A DNA stretch of 64,000 nt from Trichostrongylus colubriformis (lineage: Eukaryota; Nematoda; Chromadorea; Rhabditida; Trichostrongylidae). The notes under the pieces were generated by a model. The model saw nothing but the letters and a program-made list of their open reading frames with translations, did no database searches and was not told the origin of the DNA. The stretch lies in the NCBI GenBank assembly GCA_963978905.1, contig OZ022256.1, positions 19,717,743 to 19,781,742 on the forward strand, given 5' to 3'. Below, one piece after another: positions 1-10,861 of this stretch. The position numbers were made by a program, and so were the translations under genes. Within the stretch, counting starts at the first letter, position 1. Each line of letters begins with the position of its first letter.

Positions 1-102
1 CGTTTGAAGCATGGCGTTAAAAGCGAATGCAGCTACGGCGCGGTTTTCTAACGGCGCAGGCGTCAGGCTAAAGGTGAGTGCCAAAATGTCTCCTGTTTCC
101 AG

Positions 103-2272
103 GTAATTCTCCAAGGGAATTTCACTTTACCTCTATACCTTGAGCACTCGTCTCGGATGCTCATTGAAAGCATGCTCTCAATGGACCCGTACAAAAGGCC
201 GAAAATTGAAGACATTCGGGTATGTTTGTTGTCTACGTATTAACCTTCCCTGCATGTCCCGCCGAAGTTTTTCATGATGCTGATCATAACTTTGGAGTAG
301 AAAGCCACATTGTTAAATGGTAATAAACTAGGCGAAACCAAATGAGGTGACCTGTGAGTGACCCATATTTGAAAGCTTTCCTTCGATGTCACAGTGAACT
401 CGTAAAAATAACCAGCAGGAATAGTCACTCGCAGTGGATCACACAATTTTCTAACCAGCCAGTGTGGCAAACACGATGTCCTCAGATTCTTCCAAAGTAA
501 AATATTTCAAAAAGTGGGGGTGGTCCCAAATTGGGTTACTATCTATAGCTCTCGAAATCGTGAGTTGCACAACATAGAGCTTTGCTTGGAGTGCCCTTTG
601 ACGCTAGTCTTATCTAAAGATGGGTGAACTTCGGTGAACAAGATTCACGCATTTTCAATAGTATGATTATATTATCGACTACCTTATGCCCGGTTTGACT
701 AGTTTCAGCTGGTCAAAATCCTATTCCCAATCCTAGAATGCCATAAATTCACATTTGCTCCGTGGTGATCTACTAAAAATTACAGTATGGTATAGTTACA
801 ATCAAGACGTTACATATTGCTCGCAAATACTAAACCAGGAAAGTCGAAATGTTGTATGAATGCAGAGACGCATGTGATGGTGCATGTTGTGAGCTAATCG
901 TGTGAAAACTATTTGCTGCCAGTAACCACCATCGCTTGCTTCTCGCTATTCACTCCACAATTTCACCATATGGTGACCTTTTTGTAATCTCTCAAACTGG
1001 CAGTTTAGAAGCAGCATTAGGGGAAATTCGGACAAAAAGTAAAAGAAGTAGTGAATATGAAAGTAGAGATGTCTAGTAACAGGACAGTAGAGAAAAAACG
1101 GATGGAAATGGCCAAAATCCGAGAAATGGAACCCCCTTCCCACCGTTGATCCTCTACTCGGACGACCTTTCCGTCAAGAGGCGGATAGTCCGAAAGAAAT
1201 CCCATTGGTATGTTGCCATATAAACACAAGAGAATATTTAGAAATACGACAGCATCTATTTTCTGGAGTGAGCTTAAGCTGAATCAGCGAAAGCGCGCCA
1301 CAGTACTTTCAATCTCGCCGCACATCCCTAGCCGCTCTCATCGTAGCCAACCAGGAATCACGTCGCTTGTAGGCGGGGTCGATCATCCAAAGGCATCAGC
1401 TCGTATCCGTTTCGCCGTCACTACAGCTCAGGGTGCGCTTTTTGATGGGGATTTCGCCATAAATAAGCTTCTTAGACCCATAGTTCCATGTGAAAGACTT
1501 CTTTCAGAGATTTTCCAATAACCACGTCATCCCTTATGCTGTCTTTGAAGGGTTGTCGGCAGCATTTACCCTGCTGCAATCGGTGTAGCATACCCATATC
1601 AGCGCCCCCTGGTACAGTAGGATTACTGTTGTTTATGTGTGCTACACTATGTAGGATTTGGGTTCGATCTCAGTCCACATCGAAAAATTCTCCTCACAGT
1701 GAAAGAAGGTTGCTAATTTCGGAAGTTATAACCTCCTAGTTCTCGCTATAATCTCAATTCTATCAAGGTATTGCTGTTGTATTTAGCCATTGGTCTCGAA
1801 CAGATTACTATGAACCCAAGTTCTATAACTGATACTCACTGTTCTGATCACTTTGTTCATAAATGAGTGCGAAACTCATTGTCAGTAAGGCCCACCTGTT
1901 AGCCAATTACATATGCAACGATTTCAGAAATCTATCTGGTTACGAGGCTCCCGGTTTCCCTCCACTTACCTCAACCTTCGCGACTGTCAAGGAGATGAGG
2001 AGGAGAAGAGGTCCGAGATATCTCAAAAGGTGATCATTATTAGGATTTTTCTACTAAAACTGTAAGCAGATTATACCAGTAGGACTGATCAGATGCTTCA
2101 TAATTGTGGGTATTGGTGTGAGTCTCAACTATGTTTAAAGGTGTGGTCCATTATGAACAGCTACGGCATCACTAAAGAGATGCTTGAAGAGTCAAATGAA
2201 CGAGGACCGCGAAATTCTATGATCGGGACTTATCGTATCGTGCAGTATCAAGTACAGACTGCGAAAGAGCAG
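103..2272 (+). CDS. NIM1-like AMPK-related Ser/Thr protein kinase, C-terminal exons (5' part outside window)
   Basis: Three exons join without a frame break: 103-219, 1928-2029 and 2141-2272, all phase 0. The first reads like the last subdomain of a CAMK/AMPK-type catalytic domain (FTLPLYL, then MLSMDPYKRPKIEDIR, with the invariant Arg of subdomain XI). The second carries SIWLRGSRFPSTYLNL, in the place of the motif just after the kinase core, then an acidic linker. The third has MNSYGITKEMLEESNERG followed by IGTYRIVQYQVQ, which resembles the UBA-like segment of vertebrate NIM1K (GITEE...GVYRIILHRVQ). Splice sites are TTTCCAG/GTATGT, TTTCAG/GTGATC and TTTAAAG/GTTTGT. An alternative acceptor lies at 2092, and an alternative donor after 2310 would add 12 codons. 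ATP-binding and activation-loop exons must lie left of the window. Family assignment is from remembered resemblance; another AMPK-related kinase (MARK, SIK, SNRK type) is possible. Confidence 0.72.
1030..1500 (-). repeat. copy of dispersed repeat family R1
   Basis: This stretch matches, in opposite orientation, sequence at 50.75-51.79 kb. Shared landmarks are a block reading AAACGGATGGAAATGG followed by a GGAACCCCCTTCCCACCG-like segment, a GACGACC/CCGTCAAGAGGCGG segment, and at the far end a GGCGAAAT(C/T)CCC-like motif beside GGGCGC. Related pieces are seen at 29.26-29.51 and 46.68-47.06 kb. Open frames in this block are by-products of the repeat. The family is unnamed here; no coding capacity or terminal inverted repeat was recognised. 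Confidence 0.65.
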
Positions 2273-3003
2273 GTTTGTGACTCAAATATTGCTGAAATGC
2301 TGAAATCGAGGTAATACATTCGCCATCGTGCTCATAATTTGTGAAGTTTTTTTTTCAGGAAAATAATCCATTCTGTGTGCTCTTTTTTACTCTTCCCACC
2401 TTACAAGTATTTCGGTCCGTCACCTGCTGCTACCTTCGTTATACATTACGCTTTCCAAGGGTTCTTCAGCCGGGCCATGATCTCAGAGGGTCCCTCTTGA
2501 TGGCAAACTTTCATCTCTTCTCTAAGGATCCTAGAGATTGCCGGTCCAACGCCTAGGAAACGCGCGACAATATCTTTACGATTCTGTTATAATTGGATGC
2601 ACACGAACAGAAGGTATCACCTCGTTTGAGTGACTTTCAGCCAGTCAGGATTTCTCTCACCTCATCGGCACCGCTTGCTCTTGAGAGATACGGAACACCG
2701 TCTATCGGAGAAGTTCACCGGACTGCACTAACCGACCAGAATACATATGTAGCAGTAGACCTTTATAGACTGACAGAGTGGCCAGTGTGTAGACAGCGTC
2801 CTGATCCTGGACCATGGGGGGCCGGTGGAGACACTTCTGTCAGGATATGAGCGCAATGTGCCAAAGGCGCTACCTAAGATATTAGGTTGTAAAGACAGTT
2901 GGGTTGCTGTGCTGCACAGGCAGATAGAAAGCTGCTCTCTCTGGATATAGGCATTCCTCAGAATTTCACGAGGATTTCGAACCATTTAAAGAGTATCAAA
3001 GTA

Positions 3004-3177
3004 TTCGTGTGTTGCTTTGCCAAACGAGGTTTTTAGGTGGACCAGTTTATTTTTGGCCTGGCGTTTCGACCCGTTCGTCGTCTTCAGAGGCCCCGTGATC
3101 CACCGCGAGTGGTAGGACGTCGCTACCAACTCGTGTTAGTGTGATGAGCGACTCTGTTTGGCAAAGCAACACACGAA
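3004..3177. mobile_element. 174-bp MITE with 22-bp perfect terminal inverted repeats
   Basis: The ends are perfect 22-bp inverted repeats (3004-3025 and 3156-3177, beginning TTCGTGTGTTGCTTTGCC), flanked on both sides by TA. That is the signature of a non-autonomous Tc1/mariner-superfamily element. There is no internal coding sequence. The repeats are identical, which suggests a fairly recent copy. Confidence 0.85.
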
Positions 3178-4105
3178 TAATTGAAAAACATGCCGAGGTT
3201 TCGAGACGAGAGAACTTTGAGTATCAAAGTTTCTGCAAAAAAGGCATTTTTGCATGAGTTAATTTCACGGGTTTTTGTTAAGTCGGAGGCAATTACCAAT
3301 GACATCCCAAAATCCGAAAGAAGTCCCTGAAAATGGCAAAAATAAGGCTTCCTCTGATGCGGCCTCGTACGTACTGCATAAAAGTGAGCCTTGTTCCCGC
3401 TGGATGGTATTATGAGGAACTCTGCGATACCACCTGATTCCCCGTGTCATAGTTTCTATAACTGTTGGTATCTCCTCATTGTCTAATGTTATCTAATAAA
3501 AATCGTAGATCTCCTTGCCAAGCTTTCGCAACCGTTCCAACCGGCATTGTCAGCAATCACTCTGGAGTGGGCGGGTTGGCTATTCTCGCTTCAGAAGCTC
3601 TCACAGACGCTCCGTCAAGGTACAGCCTAGGTGGCTGAGGGTTGAACTATCCCGGCCCAATAATTTTGGAATGAGCCTTTAAACTAAAGTGGATTCATTA
3701 TAATTCAGGCTAAGACTTTATTACTTATAAGTTCTGTTTCAGCCGGCAGAAGCTTCAAAAGCAGAGTCCACTACTGAAGCCCATCGAAAATTGCAACATA
3801 AGCAGCTGAAGAACAAAAGCAAGACTTGTGTGATCATCTAGAGCATCGATCGATGCAAGTTATACGATCGTACCCGAGGGATCGGTACCTAATACTGGGA
3901 CTGTTAAAAGTAGGATCACGGATTTTCATGTAAATCCTTCGACAAAACTGATAGCTTCTGTTCCCTCGTTGTTAATATCTGTAGTTAGAAAGCATAGCGA
4001 TACCGTGAATCCATGCTCAGAAGCTGTTTTCTTGTCCGCATTGATTTGCGGGCTATGGTCTCTCAATATTCTTCAGCTGAGGGCTGAGGCATTGTTCACA
4101 GTTCG

Positions 4106-4243
4106 CGATTTAGGCGATCGCGCAACTTGCGCGACTACCACGATTCAGGCGTAAAGGATAAGATGCGTATCGATTAGGTGAATGATACGTCTGAATCGCA
4201 CGACTCGCGCGAGTCACACGATTTGAGCGATCGCGCAGTCGCC
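4106..4243. repeat. imperfect GC-rich hairpin with repeated GCGATCGCGC motifs
   Basis: The left arm (about 4112-4150) and right arm (about 4190-4236) are imperfect inverted copies, each with GCGATCGC-type cores and a CGATTCAGGCG-like end. They surround a loop of about 45 bp that contains TATCGAT. No open frame or flanking duplication was recognised. Confidence 0.5.
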
Positions 4244-4799
4244 TGGACCACTCGATCGATATGTATCTTTTCCTTGCGTGTGAGTAGCGAACTTTGAGCA
4301 ATACATAAATTTTCTCGTGAAATGCACATTCCACTACGTTGCAGATTCTTTTTTTTTTAAATGAAGATCTGCACACTTCATGAAGATGTACTTCGTAATA
4401 CAATAACACTGACTTTTTCTCTCGCAACGAGTAATCCTATATGATCTCAGTTCTCTGAAAATTATTTAGCGTTGTTTCGGTCTATACCGCCACGACAAGT
4501 GTAAATGAAGTCAAGGAGCTGACAGCGCTTCATTAAGAATAACTTTATGAAGCAAGAATTTCATCGCCTTCCCCAGGTTCTATTGTCTTCCATTTAAATG
4601 CAGTATATAATGTACATGATTTGAATATATAATCGAAAATCTGTTTTTGGATGAAGGTTCTGTATATAATAGGAGCTGCAACGGCACATGTTTGAAAGGT
4701 GCACTAGCAGGTACTTCTGAATAAAGATGAGTGTACTGTGTTCTACAAAATGATAAGGTTGTGCGATTTATCTGGAATCAAGAAGTTATTTATGCCGGA

Positions 4800-4915
4800 G
4801 GTGGTGTAGTGACAGGTGGCGCGCGCCCCACTTTCATGGTGCGGAGATCAGATCCTGGATCGACGACCGCTCAGGCTGTCGCGTTTGCAACGCCACGGAC
4901 GCGACGGCTCGAAGC
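4800..4915 (+). repeat. tRNA-derived SINE-like copy
   Basis: The stretch GTGGTGTAGTGACAGGTGG resembles a degenerate tRNA A box. About 45 bases later comes a B-box-like GGATCGACGACC. The same opening recurs at 53.145 kb (GCGGTGTAGTGACAGGTG...GGGATCGAAC). Two copies sharing that order suggest a tRNA-derived SINE. It is not a functional tRNA gene, since no cloverleaf can be drawn. Confidence 0.4.
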
Positions 4916-5029
4916 CCGCCCACAGGCAAGGCCAATCGTTACATCGTATGCGTGGATAACGGTGGTGCATGGAGCGTAGCAAGAATCAAGTGAACCGCAT
5001 AAAACCATAAAACTGTAGACGGCACTGTA

Positions 5030-5850
5030 CGCAGATGATATCCAAGCAGCCTTCACGCGAATACGGTAAAAGATGCACATCGTATCCTGTTCAGATTCCT
5101 GTGGGTTGAGGATCCAGGCAAACCACCTGTACAAAGCAATATTGTGAAAAACAGATATAGAAGAGTACCGTTCGGCACTACGCTTACCGGGCATGTTGAA
5201 CATGGTTTTGTCAGCGTACCTACTCAAAGACAATAATCCTCTTGCAAATGAAATCCTGGCTCACATTCACGTTGATAACGTTCTTACGAGCGCTGATTCT
5301 GAAGAACAAGCGATAAGAAAGTACCACAAGGCGAAAGAAGCAGCTTGCCGCCATTGGTATGAATTTTCGCTCTTACATAAACAATGTGAAAGTAGTGAAT
5401 GCCCACGAAACTACTGAGCGTGAGCTATGATCCCCACTCGGATACGTACTCGTTGAAAGAAAATTCCCATTCGACCTGAAATATAGGAGAGACTTCAAAA
5501 CAGTCACTCCGCTTACGATCCATTAGGTCTATGTGCTTCTCAGATGATAAACCAAAAGCACATGTTAAAGGTTTTATCTGACGGAAAACTCAACTGGAGC
5601 GGAACTATGGAGACCTATTTCATCTAAATGGCTGAAAGTAACAACAAATATTGAGAACCTTTACCCAAAGGTACCTCGCCGCATATTCAACAATAGTACA
5701 TCCTAACTCGTTCACCAATACGGCTATTCGCAGATGCAGGCCTTCAAACTATGGCTATTTGAGTTTATATGGAAAATGGCGATTCCACAAAGATTTTCAC
5801 TCTAATGAGCGGCAAACGAAAACTCGCTTCTAGAGAAAGCGTTCTAACAA
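5030..5850 (+). mobile_element. BEL/Pao LTR-retrotransposon polymerase remnant
   Basis: Reading across frames gives consecutive BEL/Pao reverse-transcriptase landmarks: DIQAAFTRIR, FRFLWVEDPGKPP, then RYRRVPFGT, then ILAHIHVDNVLTSADSEE, where HVDNV is the place of the YVDN/YVDD catalytic box. These are followed by a GLCAS...KHMLKVLSDGKLNW segment typical of the connection region. They lie in different frames with several stops, so this is a dead copy. A frame at 6190-6360 (SKLEWIKGAQWLL) may be a more 3' pol fragment. No LTRs were recognised. Family name is from remembered BEL/Pao motif order. Confidence 0.78.
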
Positions 5851-7132
5851 CACCTCAGAAAAAAGGAGAAAAGGAAAATTCGATAATGCTGGTTTGAAGT
5901 TAAAGAACAATGAGGCTTGTTTCGCCTTCTAACTCAGACGAACCACTGTACTTAGGCTAGAACTTTACTTACTCGCTCTGAGGTTAGCTGAAAAGATTGC
6001 TCCAGTATTTAGAGAAAAAGTAGCAAAAATAATATAGGACGATAAGTCTTCTCGGAGAGTGCCACTTCTCGTGTCCTATCAGCGAGACCGTATAAGAACA
6101 GCCATCAGCAGGCTAAGAGCACTTGGAGGTTGCCTAAACTTTCCAAAGGCCTCAGGAACTTTCTTAACTGCAAATACGTGGAGTAACGAGTGCGCAGTTG
6201 AGCAAGCTTGAGTGGATCAAGGGAGCACAATGGCTGCTGATTGAAAGTAAACGATCGGTCCACAGAAATGTAGAGAATCTGGACTCGAAAGATCGAGACG
6301 ATATGACACAAGAAGTTGAGAGGAAAGTATGCCTCGAAACTCTCTTCAGCAGGTGTGTGCACCTATGACAAAAAATAGCGTGGCCGCCTGCAGCGGGCGG
6401 CGCGGCGAGTCCGAGTTGGATTCGACGGGCGGTTCTTTGAAGGCAAATCAAGGTCTGCGAGCTCGATGAAAGGAATCCAAAGCTATATGAGATCGAAAGA
6501 CGTTGCTTTGTGGATCTGATATGAGATCGCTGAAAGCGCAATGGAAATTAGGTCCACGCTCACGAACATTGAAAATATAAGGGTATGCAGAAGGCAATCA
6601 ATTTTAGTACAAGTGCACTCAGCGTTGATTACAAAGTGATGTCACGGCTTAAAAATGAATTAAGGAGAACATCAACTGGTGCGATAACATCATAAATTTA
6701 AAAAATTAAGACAATTCACCATAAATCCAAATCAAATAAATGATGATAAAAGGTAAAAAAGTTAGGTAAATAAAGAAAAATCGCCGAAAAAATGCAGCGG
6801 TTTTAATCAGCATCATTTTCAGGAGCTCCTCAAGATATTCATAAGAGTCTTGAGTAACAAAAAGTTTTCGAAAAATATTAGCCCTGTTTCCATCACTTGA
6901 GATTCCTCCAGATGTGCTAGACAGACAAAAGACAAAGTTGCCCTACTTCACTGCGAAGGAATGGACGTGACATCTCTGAAAAATACACCGTGAGCACACC
7001 AGGAAACATTGTGCAGCTCACTGCCACTGACGCGGGAGTCAGTCATATTTGGCATACTAATTCAGTGTGTGCGCGTGCGCCTACATTTGATTTGACGACG
7101 AGGTTACTGTAATCAAGCGCCGGGTCGGAACT

Positions 7133-7315
7133 TATAATCTTGTAGATGGACTGGCACTGGAACGGCGAGAACAGGATTTGTGGTTCAAGTCCCCTTGCAC
7201 TCAGATCTTTTGCATTTTGTGGGTTTGTTACTTTTCGCACTCCTCGATTCCCTGACAAGCTCTTCAGGTGCATGTGAAATCTTTAGAAGTACTTTCTACC
7301 AGGCAATTGTCTTAC
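7133..7315 (-). repeat. inverted partner of the repeat at 9.47-9.64 kb
   Basis: Read on the minus strand from 7315 this begins GACAATTGCCTGGTAGAAAG, as does 9470-9489 on plus. The similarity continues for about 160 bp through ACAAA(A/C)CC(C/A)ACAAAATGCAAAAGATCTGA-type sequence and a CTCGCCGTTCCAGTGC end. The pair brackets the pogo-like transposase remnant and the candidate terminal exons. Confidence 0.7.
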
Positions 7316-7539
7316 ATGACCCTTTTTATTTAACAAATGCAAATGATTAGCAAACATTAGATTGATCCTGTATGGTGGTTATGCCACGCTTATGCATATT
7401 TCGGCTTGTACATCTTTGTGATCTACCGCTCGCTTGACCCCATCTACTATATAAGCTATGGAGCCAAAGCTATCCCATCTCGACATGTCTTTTTTACCTG
7501 TTAGAGTGATAGCTCGTCTTTTGTCCTCATTTACCCCAG

Positions 7540-7786
7540 ACTTTTCGCCGCCGTCAAGGAGAGAAATTGCAATCGCCGACGCTTTCAAAGGGGTTCCAAA
7601 GTGTAGTAAATGGCGACATCGGCGAGAAGGAGAAAGAGTCTATACAGGTTATATTCATGCCCTAGTATGGGCTACCATCGTGTAGAGGGGTGACACCATG
7701 CTTCTAATCGTTACGGTTTGCAGGCTTGTCTCGATGAAAGGTATTATGTAGACTGGTCTCCTGATGACGACAATGAAGGCGACTGA
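7540..7786 (+). CDS. candidate last two exons of a + strand gene, possibly the NIM1-like kinase
   Basis: Two exons, 7540-7647 (36 codons, acceptor TTTACCCCAG, donor GTTATA) and 7724-7786 (20 codons plus TGA, acceptor TTTGCAG), join in phase 0. They give a basic Ser/Lys-rich stretch and then the acidic end ACLDERYYVDWSPDDDNEGD. An AATAAA follows 20 bp after the stop. They may close the kinase transcription unit that starts at the left edge, because they are on the same strand with no other gene between, but nothing in the peptide proves it. They also lie between the two inverted copies of a repeat (7.13-7.32 and 9.47-9.64 kb), so they could belong to mobile DNA. No domain recognised. Confidence 0.38.
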
Positions 7787-7805
7787 AGCAGTGATAATTT
7801 GGCCC

Positions 7806-7811
7806 AATAAA
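7806..7811 (+). terminator. AATAAA poly(A) signal
   Basis: An AATAAA hexamer, followed by T/G-rich sequence, lies 20 bp downstream of the TGA of the candidate terminal exon. The spacing fits short nematode 3'UTRs. Confidence 0.45.
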
Positions 7812-8246
7812 AATGTGTTTTATTTGACAGCAAGCCTGTTACTGAAAGCACTGTTAGTTGGATCATCACGAGAAGTAGACTCATGGCATTAGCTCGTCTT
7901 CGCAGATCAAACGTGCCATCGCTTTTTACCGTGAGGCGGACAAAGGATCTCGACGCTTATAGGCTATGGCAAGCCGCTTCGAAAGGATCAAAAAGAATGG
8001 CATTTATGCCAGCTCCGGGAGATAGAGAAACAAGGTTTTTGACGCTACAGAAAATTTTGCGAATCAGCACGCGTATCTTACAAACTTTCCACTTTTTGTC
8101 CAGCTACGGTTGAAGAATCGAGGGTGCTGAAATTCAAACGGCTGTCCACCCTTTTCCACAAAAAATAATGTCCGCCGTAGAGCAAGGTATGGCCAGAAAT
8201 GTAAATGTGAAAAGCGGTTAACGATTCACATAGTGCACTAGTTGTC

Positions 8247-9088
8247 ATGGACTTTCTAGAACTTCGCTTGTTTTATGCCGCTATTCTGGCCGTTCCTTTA
8301 AATCTGGAACACAACATCATGGAGGACTTCTGCGCGTCGAGGGGGTGGGTTGTGATGTTTGTTCGGGAGTGCGGCTTACAATTGAGGCGAGTGACGCGTT
8401 TTGTTACTGTCAGGATCCTCCGATCTAGAAAGGAAGTGGAAGAGCAGGCAGCTGCTTTCGTTCAAAGGGTACGGGAAGAGATGAGGAAGAACCCTTTTTC
8501 AGCATTTGCGAACGCAGATCAGGCAGGAATAAACAGAGAGTGGAGCACGTCTCATGTCTTCGTAAGATCTCACTGAGTACATTCGCTGGAACCAAGACTT
8601 CTTTGTTGCTGGCACATTCCGTCTAAACAAGTGAGAGAGGGGTGCACACTGTTTCATCACTTACGCACTCAATCACTGCCGTGCCCGTCATGTATGCCGA
8701 TGGCCGGCTTGGAGACAAGCTTCTGGTCACTCTTCCCGAGAAGGGAGGAGCCCTTCCTTAGTGTGGTCATTGGCAATCGCCACACCTGCTAGTGTTGACA
8801 GGGAAGACTCACATCATGACAAAGTCGCATGTGCCACTTTTAGTTAAGAAGTGCGTGGTCGGGTCGACGTCCCCACCACTTACAATACTTCTAGTCGATA
8901 GCTGGGCCGGATTTGCTGACCATGCCCATGTGCTGTCAGAGGTACCTCAGGAAAAGCAGCTCCGCTTGGTGACGATCCCAGCAGGAGCAACGTTCCTCAG
9001 CAAGCCACTGGACGTGTACTTTTTCCGCTTGTTTGAACGATACATTAGGCTAATCGACGACTATGTATGTGGCTCACCACTATCCTAA
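8247..9088 (+). pseudogene. degenerate pogo/CENP-B-like DDE transposase
   Basis: Three pieces in different frames carry DDE_1-type landmarks in the right order. They are a 109-codon frame (8247-8576) ending in FANADQAGINREW, the N-x-DQ-G box with the first catalytic Asp; a stretch at about 8650-8760 reading HSITAVPVMYADGRLGDKLL; and a 98-codon frame (8792-9088) with LLVDSWAGFADHAHVLS (second Asp) and TFLSKPLDVYFFRLFERY (third acidic position, PLD). Frame breaks and a stop at 8574-8576 make it non-functional as it stands. The element type is inferred from motif order, not from a search. The upstream frame 7883-8113 may hold N-terminal remnants. Confidence 0.62.
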
Positions 9089-9470
9089 CTTCAGCTTCAG
9101 TAGGGACAGCACCCTCAAAATAAGAATTTTTCGTCGGCAAGTTTTTTGAGATATGTATACATATCCATTTCTGTACAGATCATCAGCCAGACATATCGTC
9201 GATTTTGTGTACCTGTTTTTCGTCCATATTTAGCGTATGCATGGGTTGCTGCTGGATACGTTGACGGTCATCCAGGACCATTTTCGACGCCGGCTGATTA
9301 CGCATTCAATGGACGAGATGTTGTTTTTCCTTGCCAGGGGAACAGCAGTTGTTCGTTTTTGGCATTTTTCCGATGCAACTGGTGAAGCACAAGCATTTGT
9401 TTCACGTGTTTCATAGAAGTATATCATGTTTCTGATCATTTGCGTATGTTAAATAAAAAGGGGCGTGTAG

Positions 9471-9640
9471 GACAATTGCCTGGTAGAAAGTACTTCAAAA
9501 CACTTCATATGCACCCGAAGAGCTTGTCCGGGAGTGCGAAAAGTAACAAATCCACAAAATGCAAAAGATCTGAACGCAGGGGCACTGGAACTACAAACTC
9601 TTCTCGCCGTTCCAGTGCATCTCCGCTATCCTTTAGACCA
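9471..9640 (+). repeat. inverted partner of the repeat at 7.13-7.32 kb
   Basis: It starts GACAATTGCCTGGTAGAAAG and runs about 160 bp in inverted orientation to 7133-7315. If the two are ends of one element, that element would be about 2.5 kb and would contain the pogo-like transposase remnant. Confidence 0.7.
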
Positions 9641-10189
9641 TCCGACAGCTGCAAGTGACCAGTCCTGTGCATCCCCTATGAGTTTTCTATGCCTCATTTA
9701 CCGGTTACCAAAGGTGACTCCACATCTTTGATCCAGTTCGCATAGGTTTTAGAGTAGGATTGAAGATAGTCTGTTAGTATGCACATGTATACTGAAAGTC
9801 ACAGCTGGAAAAACACTGCAATAAACTGGTCAAGATTGCTTCTTTCTAAGCAACTTCTGTTACGCATTTTTTGACCCCCCCCCCCAAAAAAAAAACCATT
9901 TAGCCGAATTTGAAACTGATTTGAGATTTTTTGCTTTATGTATGCGACCCTATAAAATGCAGAAAAACCGTTTTGTAAAAGCTCACCATTACTTGATGCA
10001 CCTTCCTTGTAAGTGTCAAATGCATGTTCAACCCAGCACTGACATGCTTTGACATGTAAGATCGCGGCGCTTTTCTGGCCGCTGATTCCTCATGTCCCAT
10101 GTGCTTATTTGCCATTTTCTTTCTTTACACTTTTACCGTTATCATCTCCTCTTATCGGTATCCGTTTTCCGTCAATTGGATCATGGAAG

Positions 10190-10445
10190 GTTTAAAGGAC
10201 TTGTGGTGCTATCGCATTGAGGGGAGGGGGGGGGGGCATCTCATAAAAAGTTGCTCACCTATGTATCTCTGAAGAATTTTGGTGGAGTCACTGCGCGAAT
10301 TCGAGCGAATATTTCTGCCTTGTCCTCGGAGGAGGAAAGAGGAGGTTCCTTCTCCTTTTTTGGATTACGTAAAATAGCGTTCATAGTGGGATGTCCCTTT
10401 CCAATGCGATAGCACTGGACTTTCTTTCAGTGATTCATACGTTTA
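10190..10445 (+). repeat. dispersed repeat shared with 48.85-49.07 kb
   Basis: Both places contain GGTGCTATCG followed by a GTGAGGGG or TTGAGGGG block, ATCT(C/T)AT(A/G)AAAAGTTGC, a GAGTC(A/C)-rich middle, a TTCCTTTCC-like purine/pyrimidine block and a CCCATTGCG/CCAATGCG end with TAGCAC. They are same-strand copies about 230 bp long. No terminal repeats or coding potential seen. Confidence 0.55.
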
Positions 10446-10774
10446 TAACGCTTACATATCCAATTGAAAGCTTGATCGTTTCTACTTCAAAATTATAAGT
10501 GGCAATAATGCTGAAAGAAAAGCGACTGCTTCTGTTTCTTTACAGGCAATGAGGCTATTAGGCGATCAGACGATCAGGAAAGTGATTCACCCATTTGATA
10601 CACATCCTATCCCCTCCCGGGTGATCGTCTGATAGCCCAATCGATTTGTACCTCATTCACTTGGACCGCCATATCGCCTAATACTCAGAAACGGGCGCAA
10701 TCGTTAACTCTGAACACTGCCCCAACCCATGACTAGTTGCTAGTGCATTCTCATATCTAGAATAAGGAGAGGTC

Positions 10775-10861
10775 AACAAAAGAACGGAGTTTTCCGTGCC
10801 TGAAAATTAGAGCAAGATTTATGCTCTAATTTTAAGGCACGAAATACTTTGTTCTTTTGTT
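10775..10861. repeat. 87-bp hairpin, possible short MITE
   Basis: The left arm AACAAAAGAACGGAGT...AATTAGAGCA and the right arm TGCTCTAATTTTAAGGCACG...TTCTTTTGTT are inverted copies of about 40 bp around a 7-base loop. The stem could act as a structured element or be a tiny non-autonomous transposon. Confidence 0.6.
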
